From Corythucha ciliata (Eukaryota > Arthropoda > Insecta > Hemiptera > Tingidae): 64,000 bases of DNA. How positions within the stretch are numbered: the stretch's first letter is position 1; every line of letters begins with the position of its first letter. Positions 1-10,699 of this stretch are shown piece after piece. The position numbers and the translations under genes were made by a program. Location: positions 50,496,751 to 50,560,750 of the forward strand of contig CM075942.1 of assembly GCA_038030265.1 (NCBI GenBank), in the 5' to 3' direction. The notes under the pieces are model-generated. The model was not told the origin of the DNA. It saw only the letters and a list, made by a program, of their open reading frames with translations, and ran no database searches.

Positions 1-1051
1 TATTGAAATACCTACCGGCTGATTTAAATGGATCTAACCCCATGACGTCATCGCGCGAATGATTATGATTGGCTAAAAAGTTAGGAGCATACCTCTGTAG
101 TCTATATACCTTGCTTACGACTGCCCTCACCCTCGTCTATCTCACAGTGTTCTAACGGCCTGGCTTTATCCCATTCACAACCTGCTGAAGAGAGGAAAGT
201 TGTTTTTTTCTTCAAGTTCGTGTTTTCGAGGTTTTTGTTCACTAATTTATTGGTAATTAATTGCGTGGGAAAAAATTGTCCGCGTTATTTACATTTCATT
301 TTCTACAATTGTTTACGGTGTTCGGACAGTGCTGATTGCCCGATTGTCTGTGATATATTTTATAGCGTTTTTCATTTGCGTAAAATTCTGCACCGGGGCA
401 ATTTATGTTCACCCGTCTTGTCCATAAAAATATCTAAGGGTATGTTTATATGCATAGGAGAGGTGACAAAAGAGGAGAGCACAGCGGAGAAAATTTTCAT
501 ATTTGTTTTCAATGGAAACGTTTCTTTCAAAGCTGCGTGGGCTAATAGGAGAGAGGTGAATTTTCTAGGTTCACTTTTTCAGCCTAAAGGGACTCTCCTC
601 GTAGCTCTTTTCTTTATTCGCCGCTCCTATGTAAACATAGCCTAATTCAGAGAGGACGGGTAGAAATGAACCGCCCCAATGCTGTTGTAATCAAATGCAC
701 CGTCATAATTTGCTTGCAACAAAATCCTATAGCTGCCTCCCCCCCCTTTCATTACCCTCCCACAACCGAAACTGCGAATGCCCAGGCCAGAGGAGCAGGA
801 GCCGCCCCTGAATTGCGGTATCCTCTCAGCCAGGGACGCTAATAAAGCGCCACCCAGGGTGACCTGAGTGATATCAAACCCCCTCTCCCTCCATGTCTGT
901 GTGCACCTGGGGGTGGAATGTTGGACGAATGTCAGAGTCCGGGGCTGTTTAGTGTTCCTTTCGTTCGAGACGTTTACCTACTCCAACCCCTCTATACAAA
1001 TTATGCAGTTATACGATTTTTAATAACAATCTTCCAGGTCCGTGGCAGAGA
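1..1051. other. No gene recognised
   Basis: No splice-supported coding region, RNA gene or repeat boundary was identified. A 141-codon open frame at 220-645 (+) is rich in Phe, Cys and Ile, has no domain or signal I recognise, and is probably chance. Confidence 0.5.
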
Positions 1052-1152
1052 AAAACGAAAAAACAAACAAAACAAAACAAACAAAACAAAACAAACCAAA
1101 CAAAACAAACAAACAACAACAACAGGGGCAAAGAGAGAGTGAGAGAGAGAGA
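1052..1152. repeat. Simple repeats: A/C-rich then GA-rich
   Basis: Runs of AAAAC/AAAC units (about 1052-1123) are followed by a GAGAGA tract (about 1131-1152). This is plain low-complexity sequence. Confidence 0.9.
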
Positions 1153-2226
1153 ATAACCAAGAAATCAGACTAGATTTCAGTGGAAATTGGAAATATAATA
1201 AGTGGTCGTAAAAGTTCTAGAAAAACTGTGGGAAATTACAACAGTTTAACGTAATTCTTCTATTTCCTTTAGTCTTATTCTCTTCTCATTTTTATCCAGT
1301 GAAAGGTTTATAGGCAGGCCAATGACTAGGTCGTGAAGCAACTCCAGTATAGAACCCCCTGGAGACCTTGCCGACACTCAATACGGAGGAAAAAATACGG
1401 GGTGTGACCGAACAATTCGGCTGTATGGAGAGTGACAAATCGGATTTATATTACTCCGTATATGTTTTTCCTGCATATTGTTACTGTTTTGCGTTTTGAG
1501 ATTATTTCAATTCTTGCAAGTACCCTGCAGTTCGTGTGGTTATGGCTATAATACGCGATGAATAGAAGCTGTGAAGCTTTAGTCACGAACATGACTCGGG
1601 AATTTTTCCTTCAACAATTCCCGTAAGGGTAAATTTTCAGCCTTTACAACGATTTATATGGTTGAAAATATACGGGAACCCCTTCCTTCACACTCGCCCG
1701 TCACTGTTTCTCGCACCGTGGCTTCTTGCTCAGTGAATTCATTGACAGGGTGGAGAACTTTTATACTTTTCGTTATACTCGCAATTTTTATTTTTATTCT
1801 AACACCGAAAATAAGTCAACTGCTCTTATACTCCCTCCCTAACCATCAGACCTCCTCGTCATCATTCTGTCACACAACCCTCTTATATTCCGTGAAATTA
1901 GACGACGCCGGAGACTGCCTCTTAGTAGCCATGGTAACTCAACGTAATTATCTTTCGCGAGCTTCGACGTCTTTTCACACCTTCGCTGATATTTTATCTT
2001 GTTAAAAATAATATTTTTTTGCCATCGACTAATGAAATATTCCGCATAAAGGATTGTGGAATAAAAAAAGTGTTGCACAATTAGAAATTAATTAATCAAT
2101 TAATCATTCACTATGATAACGTGTGGAAGTGGTTTGCGAGGAAATGTGTGAAATTATTGTTTCCTTTTGTCGACTATAATCGAATAATCAGCCCTAAAAA
2201 CACGTTCATTTTCAAGAAGAGCGTAA
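1153..2226. other. Intergenic, no gene recognised
   Basis: This is AT-rich sequence downstream of the minus-strand gene that ends at 2227. The open frames at 1658-2005 (+) and 1839-2078 (-) overlap each other and show no recognisable domain. I did not find a convincing poly(A) signal for the neighbouring gene here. Confidence 0.4.
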
Positions 2227-3097
2227 TTAAAAGTGTGAACATAAATCGACTTTTTTCAAAGCGGATGACAGTGCGCCCTCGAGTCGCTTATTTATGAGTT
2301 TTTGTATTACATCGTCGAATTCATTAAGAACCCATGGAAGGAGCGAGCTACCGATTTTGTTGAAATCCCCGAGCCCGGACATTCGAACGGTGAAACCCCC
2401 GAGGGAGTCTATCGCTGCTTTTTCAACTTGAACGTTGCACTTGTCGCCTTGACGTTCAACGCTGATGACACCGATGAGGGCGTTTTGAGAGCACGAGGCG
2501 GAGAGTGATCCGTTTGTTGAGACCATGAGGAATTTGAAACCGTACTCGGTACAATTGATTTCAAGGGTGTCCAGTCCCATCGAAAATCCGAGGGATACTT
2601 TGTTTCCTAAAAGAAAAAGTAATAAATTAAGCAACGTTATTTGTTTAATTCTAACGCGATAGCTGCGAGAACGTTAGAGAGATTTTGCAACAAGTCCCGT
2701 AAACGATAAAGTTAATTTTTGTGTACGCGTCGCTAGGGTAGTAAACATTTTGTTGAAGTTAGCGTTAACGTTAGCGTTAGCGGAACTGTTTGCGAAATCA
2801 CTATTCGCGCTTCGTAATACCCTTGGTAGTCATCGTAACGTTGCCGGTTCTTTCAAATGACGATGCATCTTTGACTGACCCTCCCGTAGCGTAAAAATCA
2901 CCGCTCACCGAGAAACCTGGGAAAATGTTCACTACGAAATGTTTTTTGAGATCGGGAATGGTCAGTGTATCCTTTCCCTCTTGGCGTAGAGCCATCCTCG
3001 CCGAGTCCAGTAGTGTATCGATTGCCTTATTTATTATGATGGCACTGCTCAGCGTTGACAGAGACAGCAGACACAATAGGGCCACTTTTAGACTCAT
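2227..3097 (-). CDS. Secreted Grp7-allergen-like (TULIP superfamily) protein, two exons
   Basis: Predicted 218-residue secreted protein with exon 1 at 3097-2821 and exon 2 at 2606-2227. The intron has donor GTATTA and a strong acceptor (ACTTTTTCTTTTAG). It interrupts a glycine codon in phase 1, and the joined length is an exact multiple of three. Residues 1-19 (MSLKVALLCLLSLSTLSSA) form a typical signal peptide. The N-terminal half then has an amphipathic helix (INKAIDTLLDSARMAL) and a polar beta region. Exon 2 has alternating beta strands, three cysteines, and a C-terminal helix-rich tail (VLNEFDDVIQKLINKRLEGA). This order matches the arthropod Grp7-allergen / juvenile-hormone-binding-like fold, whose members bind lipids or hydrophobic ligands in an elongated pocket. 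The ligand here is unknown. The start codon is chosen because it directly precedes the signal peptide. A second gene of similar layout lies at 15975-16894 on the same strand. Family assignment is by pattern only. Confidence 0.68.
2607..2820 (-). other. Intron of the Grp7-like gene
   Basis: A 214-bp GT-AG intron with a pyrimidine-rich 3' end. It contains a short internal tandem (GTTAACG/GTTAGCG) at about 2758-2781. Confidence 0.75.
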
Positions 3098-3447
3098 TAC
3101 AGGAGAGAGGGCGATTCGAACAATGTCTACTCGGTTGAAATACTGAAAGGCCTATGACATACTGACTCTGAAGAGAGAGACCTCTTTATTTGTTTTCAAT
3201 TACGTTCAAGTGACAATATATCGATAAAAAGTAATATTATTGGGGAGATTTTGAAAGGAGTAAAAAATAAAAACGTTCACATCTTTTTGAAATTCTACCA
3301 ATCAGCAGATCCATACCCTAGCGACTGTCGAACGTCAACGAAGACGTTAATGTTTTTTCGCTTGACCTACGGAGAAAGTGGCTATTTTCACCGTGGCAAC
3401 CTCACGACGAAAGAAACACTTTAATCTCAGCGTGTTTTTTTGCTTAC
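3098..3447. promoter_or_regulatory. Upstream region of the Grp7-like gene
   Basis: On the minus strand, an AAATAAAGAGG stretch (about 3181-3192) lies roughly 25-30 bp upstream of a TCAGTATG sequence (about 3160), an arrangement like a weak TATA plus insect initiator. This is inference only. The remainder shows no gene. Confidence 0.25.
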
Positions 3448-3512
3448 TTTACGTCACGAAGTGAACGAAAGTATTTTACGTCACGAAGTGAACGAAAGTA
3501 CTTTACGTCACT
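3448..3512. repeat. 27-bp tandem repeat, about 2.4 copies
   Basis: Two near-identical 27-bp units (TTTACGTCACGAAGTGAACG... core) at 3448-3474 and 3475-3501, then a partial third. Each carries TACGTCAC, which resembles a CRE half-site. Part of a larger dispersed repeat that continues to about 3740. Confidence 0.85.
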
Positions 3513-3539
3513 GCTAGGAGTGAGTCGTGATGAAGTGCC

Positions 3540-3745
3540 TTACACTTTGCGGGTCAAGCGAAAAATAGCGTTCGCAACTCGAGAGGAGCGTCTTTACGCG
3601 CTCGTTGATAGTAATTAGCGAACTCCGCTTCACCTCGATCGCCAAACACAACTCGCGCGTAAAGTGAGGCTTTTCTCACTCGTTTTGAAATATACTATTA
3701 CTTCAATCAAAATCTCACTAGTGAGTTTTAGCACTTTCCCGTTAA
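3540..3745. repeat. Dispersed repeat with relatives near 56.1-56.4 kb
   Basis: Contains ordered phrases GCGAAAAATA, CGCAACTCG, CCAAACACAACTCGC, and GAAATATACTATTA with ACTTCA. The same phrases recur in the same order at about 56126-56275 and again in part at 56275-56410. Probably a non-autonomous transposon family. No termini were resolved. Confidence 0.55.
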
Positions 3746-3840
3746 ATCCGCCGGAAACTTTATTTTCAAATTTCAACAGATCAGACGTTTCGTAACCAAG
3801 CAACGACTGATTTATCGTTTGCGTCAGCATTATCGGTGGT

Positions 3841-5425
3841 AGAGAACCTATAGTTACACAAAGGTACTGACATTATCCGCCAGATGTGGTCCTTCAGAGA
3901 GGAAAGGGCTTTTGATTGGCTGGTGAGCGTAACCTACATGACCGGAGCAGCGAATGAGAGATATCAAATCTATTTGATCCCTATGTGGAGGTGGGGACCA
4001 ATCATGGCGGACTGTCAGTACTCGCAGGAACTTATGGAGCCTTAGTGGTGGTGCTGATAAAGGTCTCTATTACCTTCGCTGGTTTTACACAGCCATTTTA
4101 TTTACCGGAAAATGGAATCACGGGAGGAAGAAAACGAAGTCACTGTTATTCAAGTTAAACGACGTTAAACGAGTCAAGATCTACCCACAGCAGAGCATTC
4201 TAATAATGAGGAAGTTTCCTGGATCAGAACGTATTCATAAATCTACTTTTTAAGGTTTATATACGCTAAAATAGAGCATAAATCGTGATGCGTTTGTAAA
4301 ATAACCCAACAGTTAATCAATTCGCGAGTTTTGAACTTTTAGGTCATTTCAAACACAGCTAAGCATATTTGTGTCATAATATGCGCCTTCCGAAAAAAAT
4401 AAAATAATCACCTGTAGCGTTGATGTCGGAGAGCGGGTTGTTGTGTTTCTTTGCCTTATTTTTTTACTAGACCTCTCAAAAAAATAATAATAATAATAAT
4501 GGAGGATAAACAGATGAGCAATTTAGAGGCATGAAAATGACAGAGAATACAAGGGATATTACGTTGAGGAAAGTTTTCGTTTTGGCGGGAATTCAAATAT
4601 GCGAACTTTTCTTAATTAATGAAAAATGTTTCTGAAGGGTTTTAAATTTTTATTCATATGGAAAGATTGACATGCCTAATCCAAATAAAATATTTTCGGA
4701 AAATTTGAAATTTTTTCATTTCATACACGCAGCTTTTAAGCTTTAATTAGCAGTACTGATATAGTTAACAAATAAACGACTTTGGATCTTACATTAACAC
4801 GTATTAGCGAGAAATCTTATCGTTGCCATATAATTTCCCACTAAATTTTATAATCTCATCATCACTGCCCTAATCCCGGGCGTTTTTATAGCACGCGCAG
4901 ACAGGCTAAATGCGAGACCGATTCACGCGAGTGCAACACTGTTTCTAACTTCTTAAATGTTTTTTTTTTTTTTTTAATGGGTGACGCGGTGATTAGCCCA
5001 ACCGCGGTCGTAATTATTCGTCATCCGTGTACCTACAAGCTTTATCATTAAGAAAAAAAATGTGTTCGACTACGCGACAAATACAAAAAAATTATTCGAA
5101 CATGAGGAGTAAAAAAAAATAAAAAAAAAAAAAATACAGGGGCAGAAAATTACAGTCCAACAAGTCTTGGGAGCACGCCGGAGAATTTCGCAAGACAGAC
5201 AATAAGGTCTCAAGTGTTAGGTCGGTAGCTAATAGCTTAATATCTTCTTGAGCAAGTAGAAAAAACAACAAATCACGACCACCTCACCTCCTCCTCGTTC
5301 GGCGTAACGGGAGTTTCTGGTTCGCACACTTTTTCTCTCTATTCATAAAATAAATATAAAAACATTGTTAAATACATCACGGAGCTGTATAATTTTGGCT
5401 AATTCTACAACAATAGACTTTTCCA

Positions 5426-5429
<4 letters not shown>
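3841..5429. other. AT-rich sequence, no gene recognised
   Basis: No exon or RNA gene seen. Contains a short (AAT)n run near 4483-4500 and A- and T-homopolymer tracts. Confidence 0.45.

Positions 5430-5464
<35 letters not shown>
5430..5464. repeat. Poly(T) tract of 35 bases
   Basis: An uninterrupted T run. It could be the A-tail of a minus-strand retroposed sequence, but no body was identified. Confidence 0.9.
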
Positions 5465-5465
<1 letters not shown>

Positions 5466-6105
5466 TGAAAGTTGAAGTCTCTCGGATCAGAATTTACCTA
5501 ACAGATCAATCAATCATAACCCTCTATTGTTCAATTATTTTATAATAACGGTTTAAATGGGGCAAAAATACCAAAATATACGAATGTTTCCGACTAGAAG
5601 GAAAAAAAATCTCAGTTTTTTGGCGTTCGAAGGCTGTACAAATCAAGTCCGGCGTGCGTGAACATAAATCCTTTCCCTAAAGCGCTATTATCCGGTAATG
5701 TTTCACGCTAAATAGTGGAGAGTGACGGTGCTTTTTGTATTCATTCGCTGCGATTGTAAGGTCAAAGCACTCTGTCGCCCTTGATTTTTCTGTGAATGAA
5801 AGTCGAGCATCATTAATGCCAAACATTTCAGGAAAACTTTGGTTGTTTTTTTATCACGCTCCCTCTGTGTTTATCGCTATGCCAAATTCTCTCCTCAGAG
5901 ATGAGTCCCCAGCACAGAGATCAGCAGTCGTTCACCAACTCATTATAAAACTCGGCGCTAGAAATTTTCAATTCATCTCCAGAAAGTTAATTTGCACATA
6001 AAGGGTCGTTGTCCTATCAAAACTAACATCTCTGCTATTGACGATTGTAGCTATCACTAGCGGCGCTAGTGTCGTGAGATAATGAAACCGGTACTCTCTA
6101 AATAT
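5465..6105. other. No gene recognised
   Basis: No exon, RNA gene or repeat boundary was found before the MITE at 6114. The 88-codon open frame at 5735-6001 has no recognisable feature. Confidence 0.4.
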
Positions 6106-6113
6106 GTTAAATG

Positions 6114-6459
6114 CAAAGTCATATGGAAAACCAAGTCCTCAGACTCGAGGAAAAAAATGTTTTTTATTTCGGGTTGGGATTTTTGCTCCCGTTAAGAATA
6201 AAAAAGGAGAAAACCCGCCAAATACAAAAATTATTATGTTTATTTTCGGTTTGCAGTTGTAGCGTGATATCTATCTTGATACCATATGTTTTTTCCAACA
6301 CTTAACTTTTGTATAATTTTTGAATTTAGCGGGTGATCTACTTTCATAGTAGAGCAGCGCAACGTATCGGGAGCAAAAAAACCCAACCCACGAACCGCTT
6401 CATTTTTTTAACATACAAATAATACAAAGTTTAATAACTTGGTTTTCCATATGACTTTG
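6114..6459. mobile_element. hAT-like MITE with 7-8 bp target duplication
   Basis: The element is 346 bp. Its ends are perfect inverted repeats (CAAAGTCATATGGAAAACCA at the left, the complement at the right), and inner inverted segments with GGGTTGGG/CCCAACCC also pair. It is flanked by GTTAAAT at 6106-6112 and again at 6460-6466. The next position differs (G versus T), so the duplication is 7 bp or 8 bp with one mismatch. A CAAAG start and an 8-bp-class duplication fit the hAT superfamily. No coding capacity. Confidence 0.75.
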
Positions 6460-6467
6460 GTTAAATT

Positions 6468-7269
6468 ATAACAAGTTTCGTGTTTTTTCGTGGTCAACGA
6501 CTGTAACATAATGGGAAAAAAGTAGTCAGTAGGTTTAAAGTGACGAGAACAGAAGAACATGGTTTCTGATAGATGTATACTCAAACGTCAAGCAAGCTCC
6601 CAAGCCTTTCGGCGGTCGCCTTTCTCCCAACACTGGGCTGATGGACGATTTCGACTCATGCGCTCTTCAGTCCAACTTCAACAGTTTTGCAACCCGCTTA
6701 GGCCAGGTTATGGGTTACTCTTGTCTTGTGTTGTGTAAAGTGAACTTACTTTTCTCTCATTTCCGTCAAACTAAAACCACATTTGCAGTTATTCAATTCT
6801 GATTATATTCTTCAGCCTCCGACACACGAAATGTACCGATGAAAACTCGTCGTTCCGGCGGCACCTTAACATGAAGTCCCATCATAGTTGCGCATTTATC
6901 ACACGCCTTCACATGTACTTCCTCTTCTTTTTTTCCTCAATTTAGGACGTTTTCAGTCAAGTGCCGGTATGGATGAGGGAAAGGGATAAATTTAGTAACT
7001 GGATCGAAACCAGGCCGACCTGGAACAGAAGAACTCGTACAGTCGCCGAAGCAGCAATAGTATCGCATTTTTCTGACGTTAGATGAGAAGCACGCGAAGG
7101 AAGTGTAAATGTAGACTCGAAATAAACGTAAAACTCAAAAATCATGTAGTATTTGAAACCGAAATATACTCGTAGTAATGCTAGCAATTTGACAAAAATA
7201 ATACTGTTAAAGAGGCTCTCGGCAACTAGAAATAAACCCATAACCTGCAGTTCTAAACCTTCGCTTTTT
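6468..7269. other. No gene recognised
   Basis: No supported feature. A 153-codon minus frame at 6957-7418 overlaps the THAP-like remnant in another frame and lacks any domain. Confidence 0.4.
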
Positions 7270-7452
7270 TCACGGAAATCGTCTATTGATAGCTGACACC
7301 ATTGAACCCTCAATTTTTGGGAAACAATGAAATGACAATGTTGTGTCTCGCTTACGACGGGAAGAGCAACCAAAGACACAGTAGTTTTCTCTGGATTCAC
7401 CCTTGAGAGACATCCCACGCTTATCTTTCTTTATTGGTACTCGCCAGCTCAC
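7270..7452 (-). pseudogene. THAP-like zinc-finger remnant
   Basis: A 60-codon minus-strand frame contains NYCVFGCSSRRKRDTTLSF followed directly by HCFPK. This matches the start of a THAP domain: a C-x3-C pair, a basic stretch, then the F-H-x-FPK motif. THAP domains are DNA-binding C2CH fingers found in P-element-like transposases and in host transcription regulators. The expected downstream Trp and the C-x2-H pair are not seen, and the frame closes after NRRFP. This is therefore a fragment, either a decayed transposase or a single exon whose continuation I cannot place. Confidence 0.38.
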
Positions 7453-8259
7453 CGTTTCGTTTTAGTGCTCAGAGAATGGCAAGGGTTCAGCAAAATGGTC
7501 GAAAACGTTTTTGAATCGGTGTTTTCGATTTTTCGTGCTCCAACAAATAACCGACAGTGAAAGTTTCTGTACGGGTGTACTGCGCACCCGCATAACCGTC
7601 TTGTTTTCTTGATTCGGTGATGCCAATGGTACAATATCGAGGCCTCCTCGTCACCGTCGGATTATTTAGCCGTAGTTCACAGTAAAAAAGTGTCACTGAC
7701 CAACATTTTTGATACATGAACTTCCTCATTGTAGAAAACCTTTGTTGTAGTTTGTTGTCAAACGACAACAGCAAATCACATGGTGTACCCGACTGAATGT
7801 TTCTCTGAAACGCCGCCAGACATCGTATCCCTTAGCTACAATCGCCAATAGGAATCGGTTGTTGTAGCTTTCTATTACGGATTTTCTATCCAAATACTAA
7901 GAACCCCCTTCCCATAAAGTGATACTTTCAGAGCTAAACTTGAAAATTTGGACCCCGTGTGAGACACCCCTAGACTCGGTAACTGCAGTAAGCAGTAAAT
8001 TAGTCCCTCACTACGCCGGTATCTCACAATCCTGTGAACTATTTAGTTAATAGTCTCCAACAAGTGTGTATATAGCCACCTCTGGATCAAAGGAAAAAGC
8101 AGCTTCAAGAGCAGCAAGCTAAAACCCTCGAAATTGGGTTTGAAATTGATGCCCATATCTCAAAAATATGGTTTATTGATGTCCAAAATCTACGTTAATA
8201 GTTTTTTTAATGAGGCACCACTACAACACTGGGGATTTAACATTTAAACAACAACACCC
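7453..8259. other. No gene recognised
   Basis: Overlapping short minus frames at 7449-7774 show no domain. No repeat boundaries were seen. Confidence 0.4.
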
Positions 8260-8790
8260 CGCAAAAGATGATTTTTTCAACGAGATTTTCTCGCAAAAAG
8301 GGTTTTTTAGCGCCAGTAGGCTTTTTTTGCGAGAAAAATCCGCGAAATCAGTTTTTAGTGAGGGAAATTCGAGAAATTGATTTTTTAGTCCTGGTCCGGA
8401 AACGACGAAAAAGTTTTTTTGTAGCTGTTGCAACAGCGCGATTTCAAAAACTTTTTTTTTTTTTTTCAAGCCCGCAAAAATTATTGTTCAACGAGCGAAA
8501 TCTATGAAACGTGATTTTTAGTGACCAGATTCTCGGCAACATGGTTTTATGGCGAGAAAAATCCTAGAAAATTGGTTGATGGAAGTGTGAGATCTGAGGA
8601 ATGAGTTTTTTGGAGAGCCAGACCGGTGAAAACGTTTTTTTAGTGTGTGAAATTCGCAAAACTTTAAATTTGTTCTTTAACGAGTGAACTCTATGGAATA
8701 AGTGTTTTAGGGAGCGTTTGTTCTTTTAATATTTAAACTTGGCGAATTTATTTTTAGAGGAGCGAAATCCACCAGAAGAGTCATTACAAC
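8260..8790. repeat. Block of degenerate 35-40 bp tandem phrases
   Basis: The block reads as diverged copies of GTTTTTTAGTGAG plus CGAAATCCGCGAAA (for example about 8305, 8350, 8385, 8515, 8635 and 8700). Spacing is irregular but near 35-45 bp. Related phrases occur at 15420-15860 and, complemented, at about 39480-39620 and 41940-43000. Confidence 0.65.
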
Positions 8791-9569
8791 TGCGGTTGAG
8801 GATCAGTTTTCAGGGGATGATTGCCACGTTAAAAGTTTCATTAGAAAAATCACGATTTTCTGTTGAATTGTAGATACTCAGTCCACTAAATGACACTTTT
8901 AGAGCATAACTTAATTCTGTTTGGTCAAAAAATAAATTATTTCCCGGACGAGGGTGACTCAATTGGCAACCCCTAAAGTCCAAGAAAGAACCTCGTTACA
9001 GAAGTACGACCTGTTGAAGCGGGTTCTTCTTTAGATTATGGCATGTATGACCGCCTTTGCCCGTTTTCAGGGGCCGCACGATCAAGATGGCCACGCAAGC
9101 GAAGGTCTCAAGTCCACAGTATCCTTCTTTGACGCATGAACACTGCGAACCTGAAAATTTTTGAAAAATTTCCTTCAGAAACACAAAATTCAAGCACATC
9201 TTTTATGATATCTATTATGATCTCAGAACTTGAATTAGTTTTTCCAAGACAAAAACACATAGTTTTGCATAGGAGGTAATGCCCTTTGGCCCCTTGCACC
9301 TGATGAACTGATTACTCTCAACTCACATTCAGTTAGGCTTTTGCTTATGTAAACTGTGCCTATTCAGGTTCGGAGTTTCACCGTGTGTGTGTTTCTGAGG
9401 CTGTGAACCACACTATTTCCGACTAATCAATGGAATTCTCAAAACTTTTAGTGGGCATATTGAGATTTCGTGCTGTAAAATCGTTTTTTTCTAGTGGAAG
9501 ATAAGTTTCGCGGCTTCAAAATGAATCTTTAAAAGAAAAAGATTAATTTTTGAGTGGAGAAACAAGTTT
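8791..9569. other. No gene recognised
   Basis: No supported exon or RNA gene. Confidence 0.4.
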
Positions 9570-9725
9570 CCTTGATGCCTGTCTGTCAGGCAGGATTGGT
9601 AGAATTTTTGTGTGATTCTACCACAAAATCTTTCTGTGATGTGACAAAGAGATTTGTATCGGCCTGCGGATGCCTTGAGAATGGGGTACATTGCCCCGAA
9701 ACTAGTCGGAATAATAAATAATAAT
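9570..9725 (+). repeat. Candidate 3' end of a retroelement
   Basis: Two small stem-loops (TGGTAGAAT with ATTCTACCA; GGGG with CCCC around TACATTG) precede GAAACTAGTCGGAATAATAA and an A/T-rich tail. A terminal stem-loop, GAAACTAGTCG and an AATAAT tail resemble the conserved 3' end of some arthropod non-LTR or Penelope-like repeats. No coding part is attached. Confidence 0.35.
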
Positions 9726-10560
9726 TAAAGGATGTGTTACTCAAAAAATTAATTTATTACCTAATCTTTAAAAGCCCTAGTAAATCAGATTATGTCACGT
9801 CTTTCTTCTAAAAGAACACGGTGTCCGAACTTCCTCAGACTTGCCTACAGAACTGAAGAGGATACAGGTCATTGTTGCGGGAAACTAGCGTTAATGGCTC
9901 AAAAATACAGGACACGATTTCAAATCTTCTGTGGATTTATCATCGAGGGGGAACAGAAACGGAAAATGGTGTAATTTTCCAAACGCAAATCTCTTCGTTA
10001 CCATCAACTGGAAAAGTCATTTTCTGAAAAAAACTTTAAAAAATGAAGGAGATAAACAAAAAAAACTAGGTTACAGGGATTCGTCGTTTATGATCTTCAG
10101 TGGGTGTTTAATCTTTTAACGGAAGTTAACGCAATTTTAATGGACAAAAGAAATATAAAAAAAAAAGTATTGAGCAATAAGAACGGTCCTCTTAGCTTCG
10201 TTTCTTGGTCATCATCTTCTTATCCTTGAAGCCTCATACACTCTCTTTCTTTCTCCCTAACCTGCGCGCTCGTTTTTTTTTTTTTTTTTTTTTTTCACAA
10301 CGCCTCTAAGGAGAAATAGGTGGCCTTAACAGAATAGGATACACTTTCATTTTCCTCGTCATGAGGTGAGCAATTTTACTGCTAAGGTGCTATGTTTAGA
10401 TAGATAAACACAAGGGGTTACCCCCCTCCCCACCCACCAAACATTCATAAACCCTCTCTTTTAGTAGTTCAGCTTCCCCCATTTTCAAACTTGCACCTAC
10501 CATATTTTTTGCGCGTACATTTTTCTAACAAAGAAAAACTAGCCAGGAGGGGGGTACACC
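9726..10560. other. Intergenic, no gene recognised
   Basis: No exon seen. Contains a poly(T) run at about 10267-10296. Confidence 0.45.
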
Positions 10561-10584
10561 AGCCCCCGGCATTGAGGGTTGCTG

Positions 10585-10625
10585 TATATAAATAAAAGTA
10601 GACCCGCTATTTCTTAGATCATAGC
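10585..10625 (+). promoter_or_regulatory. TATA box and probable start site of the glycine-rich gene
   Basis: TATATAAA at 10585-10592 lies about 30 bp upstream of AGATCATAG (about 10616-10624), a plausible initiator. The coding start follows at 10700, which leaves a leader of about 80 nt. Confidence 0.65.
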
Positions 10626-10699
10626 GAATTGTTATACCACCGGCTCCTTTTTTAGTGTTTTTCCTTGTTAGGTAGTACCGGAAAGGACAGCAGTGCAGT

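Noticed and set aside
220..645. 141-codon plus-strand frame
   Set aside because: No domain, unusual Phe/Ile/Cys composition, and no splice or promoter support.
6957..7418. 153-codon minus-strand frame
   Set aside because: No domain or signal. It overlaps the THAP-like remnant in a different frame.
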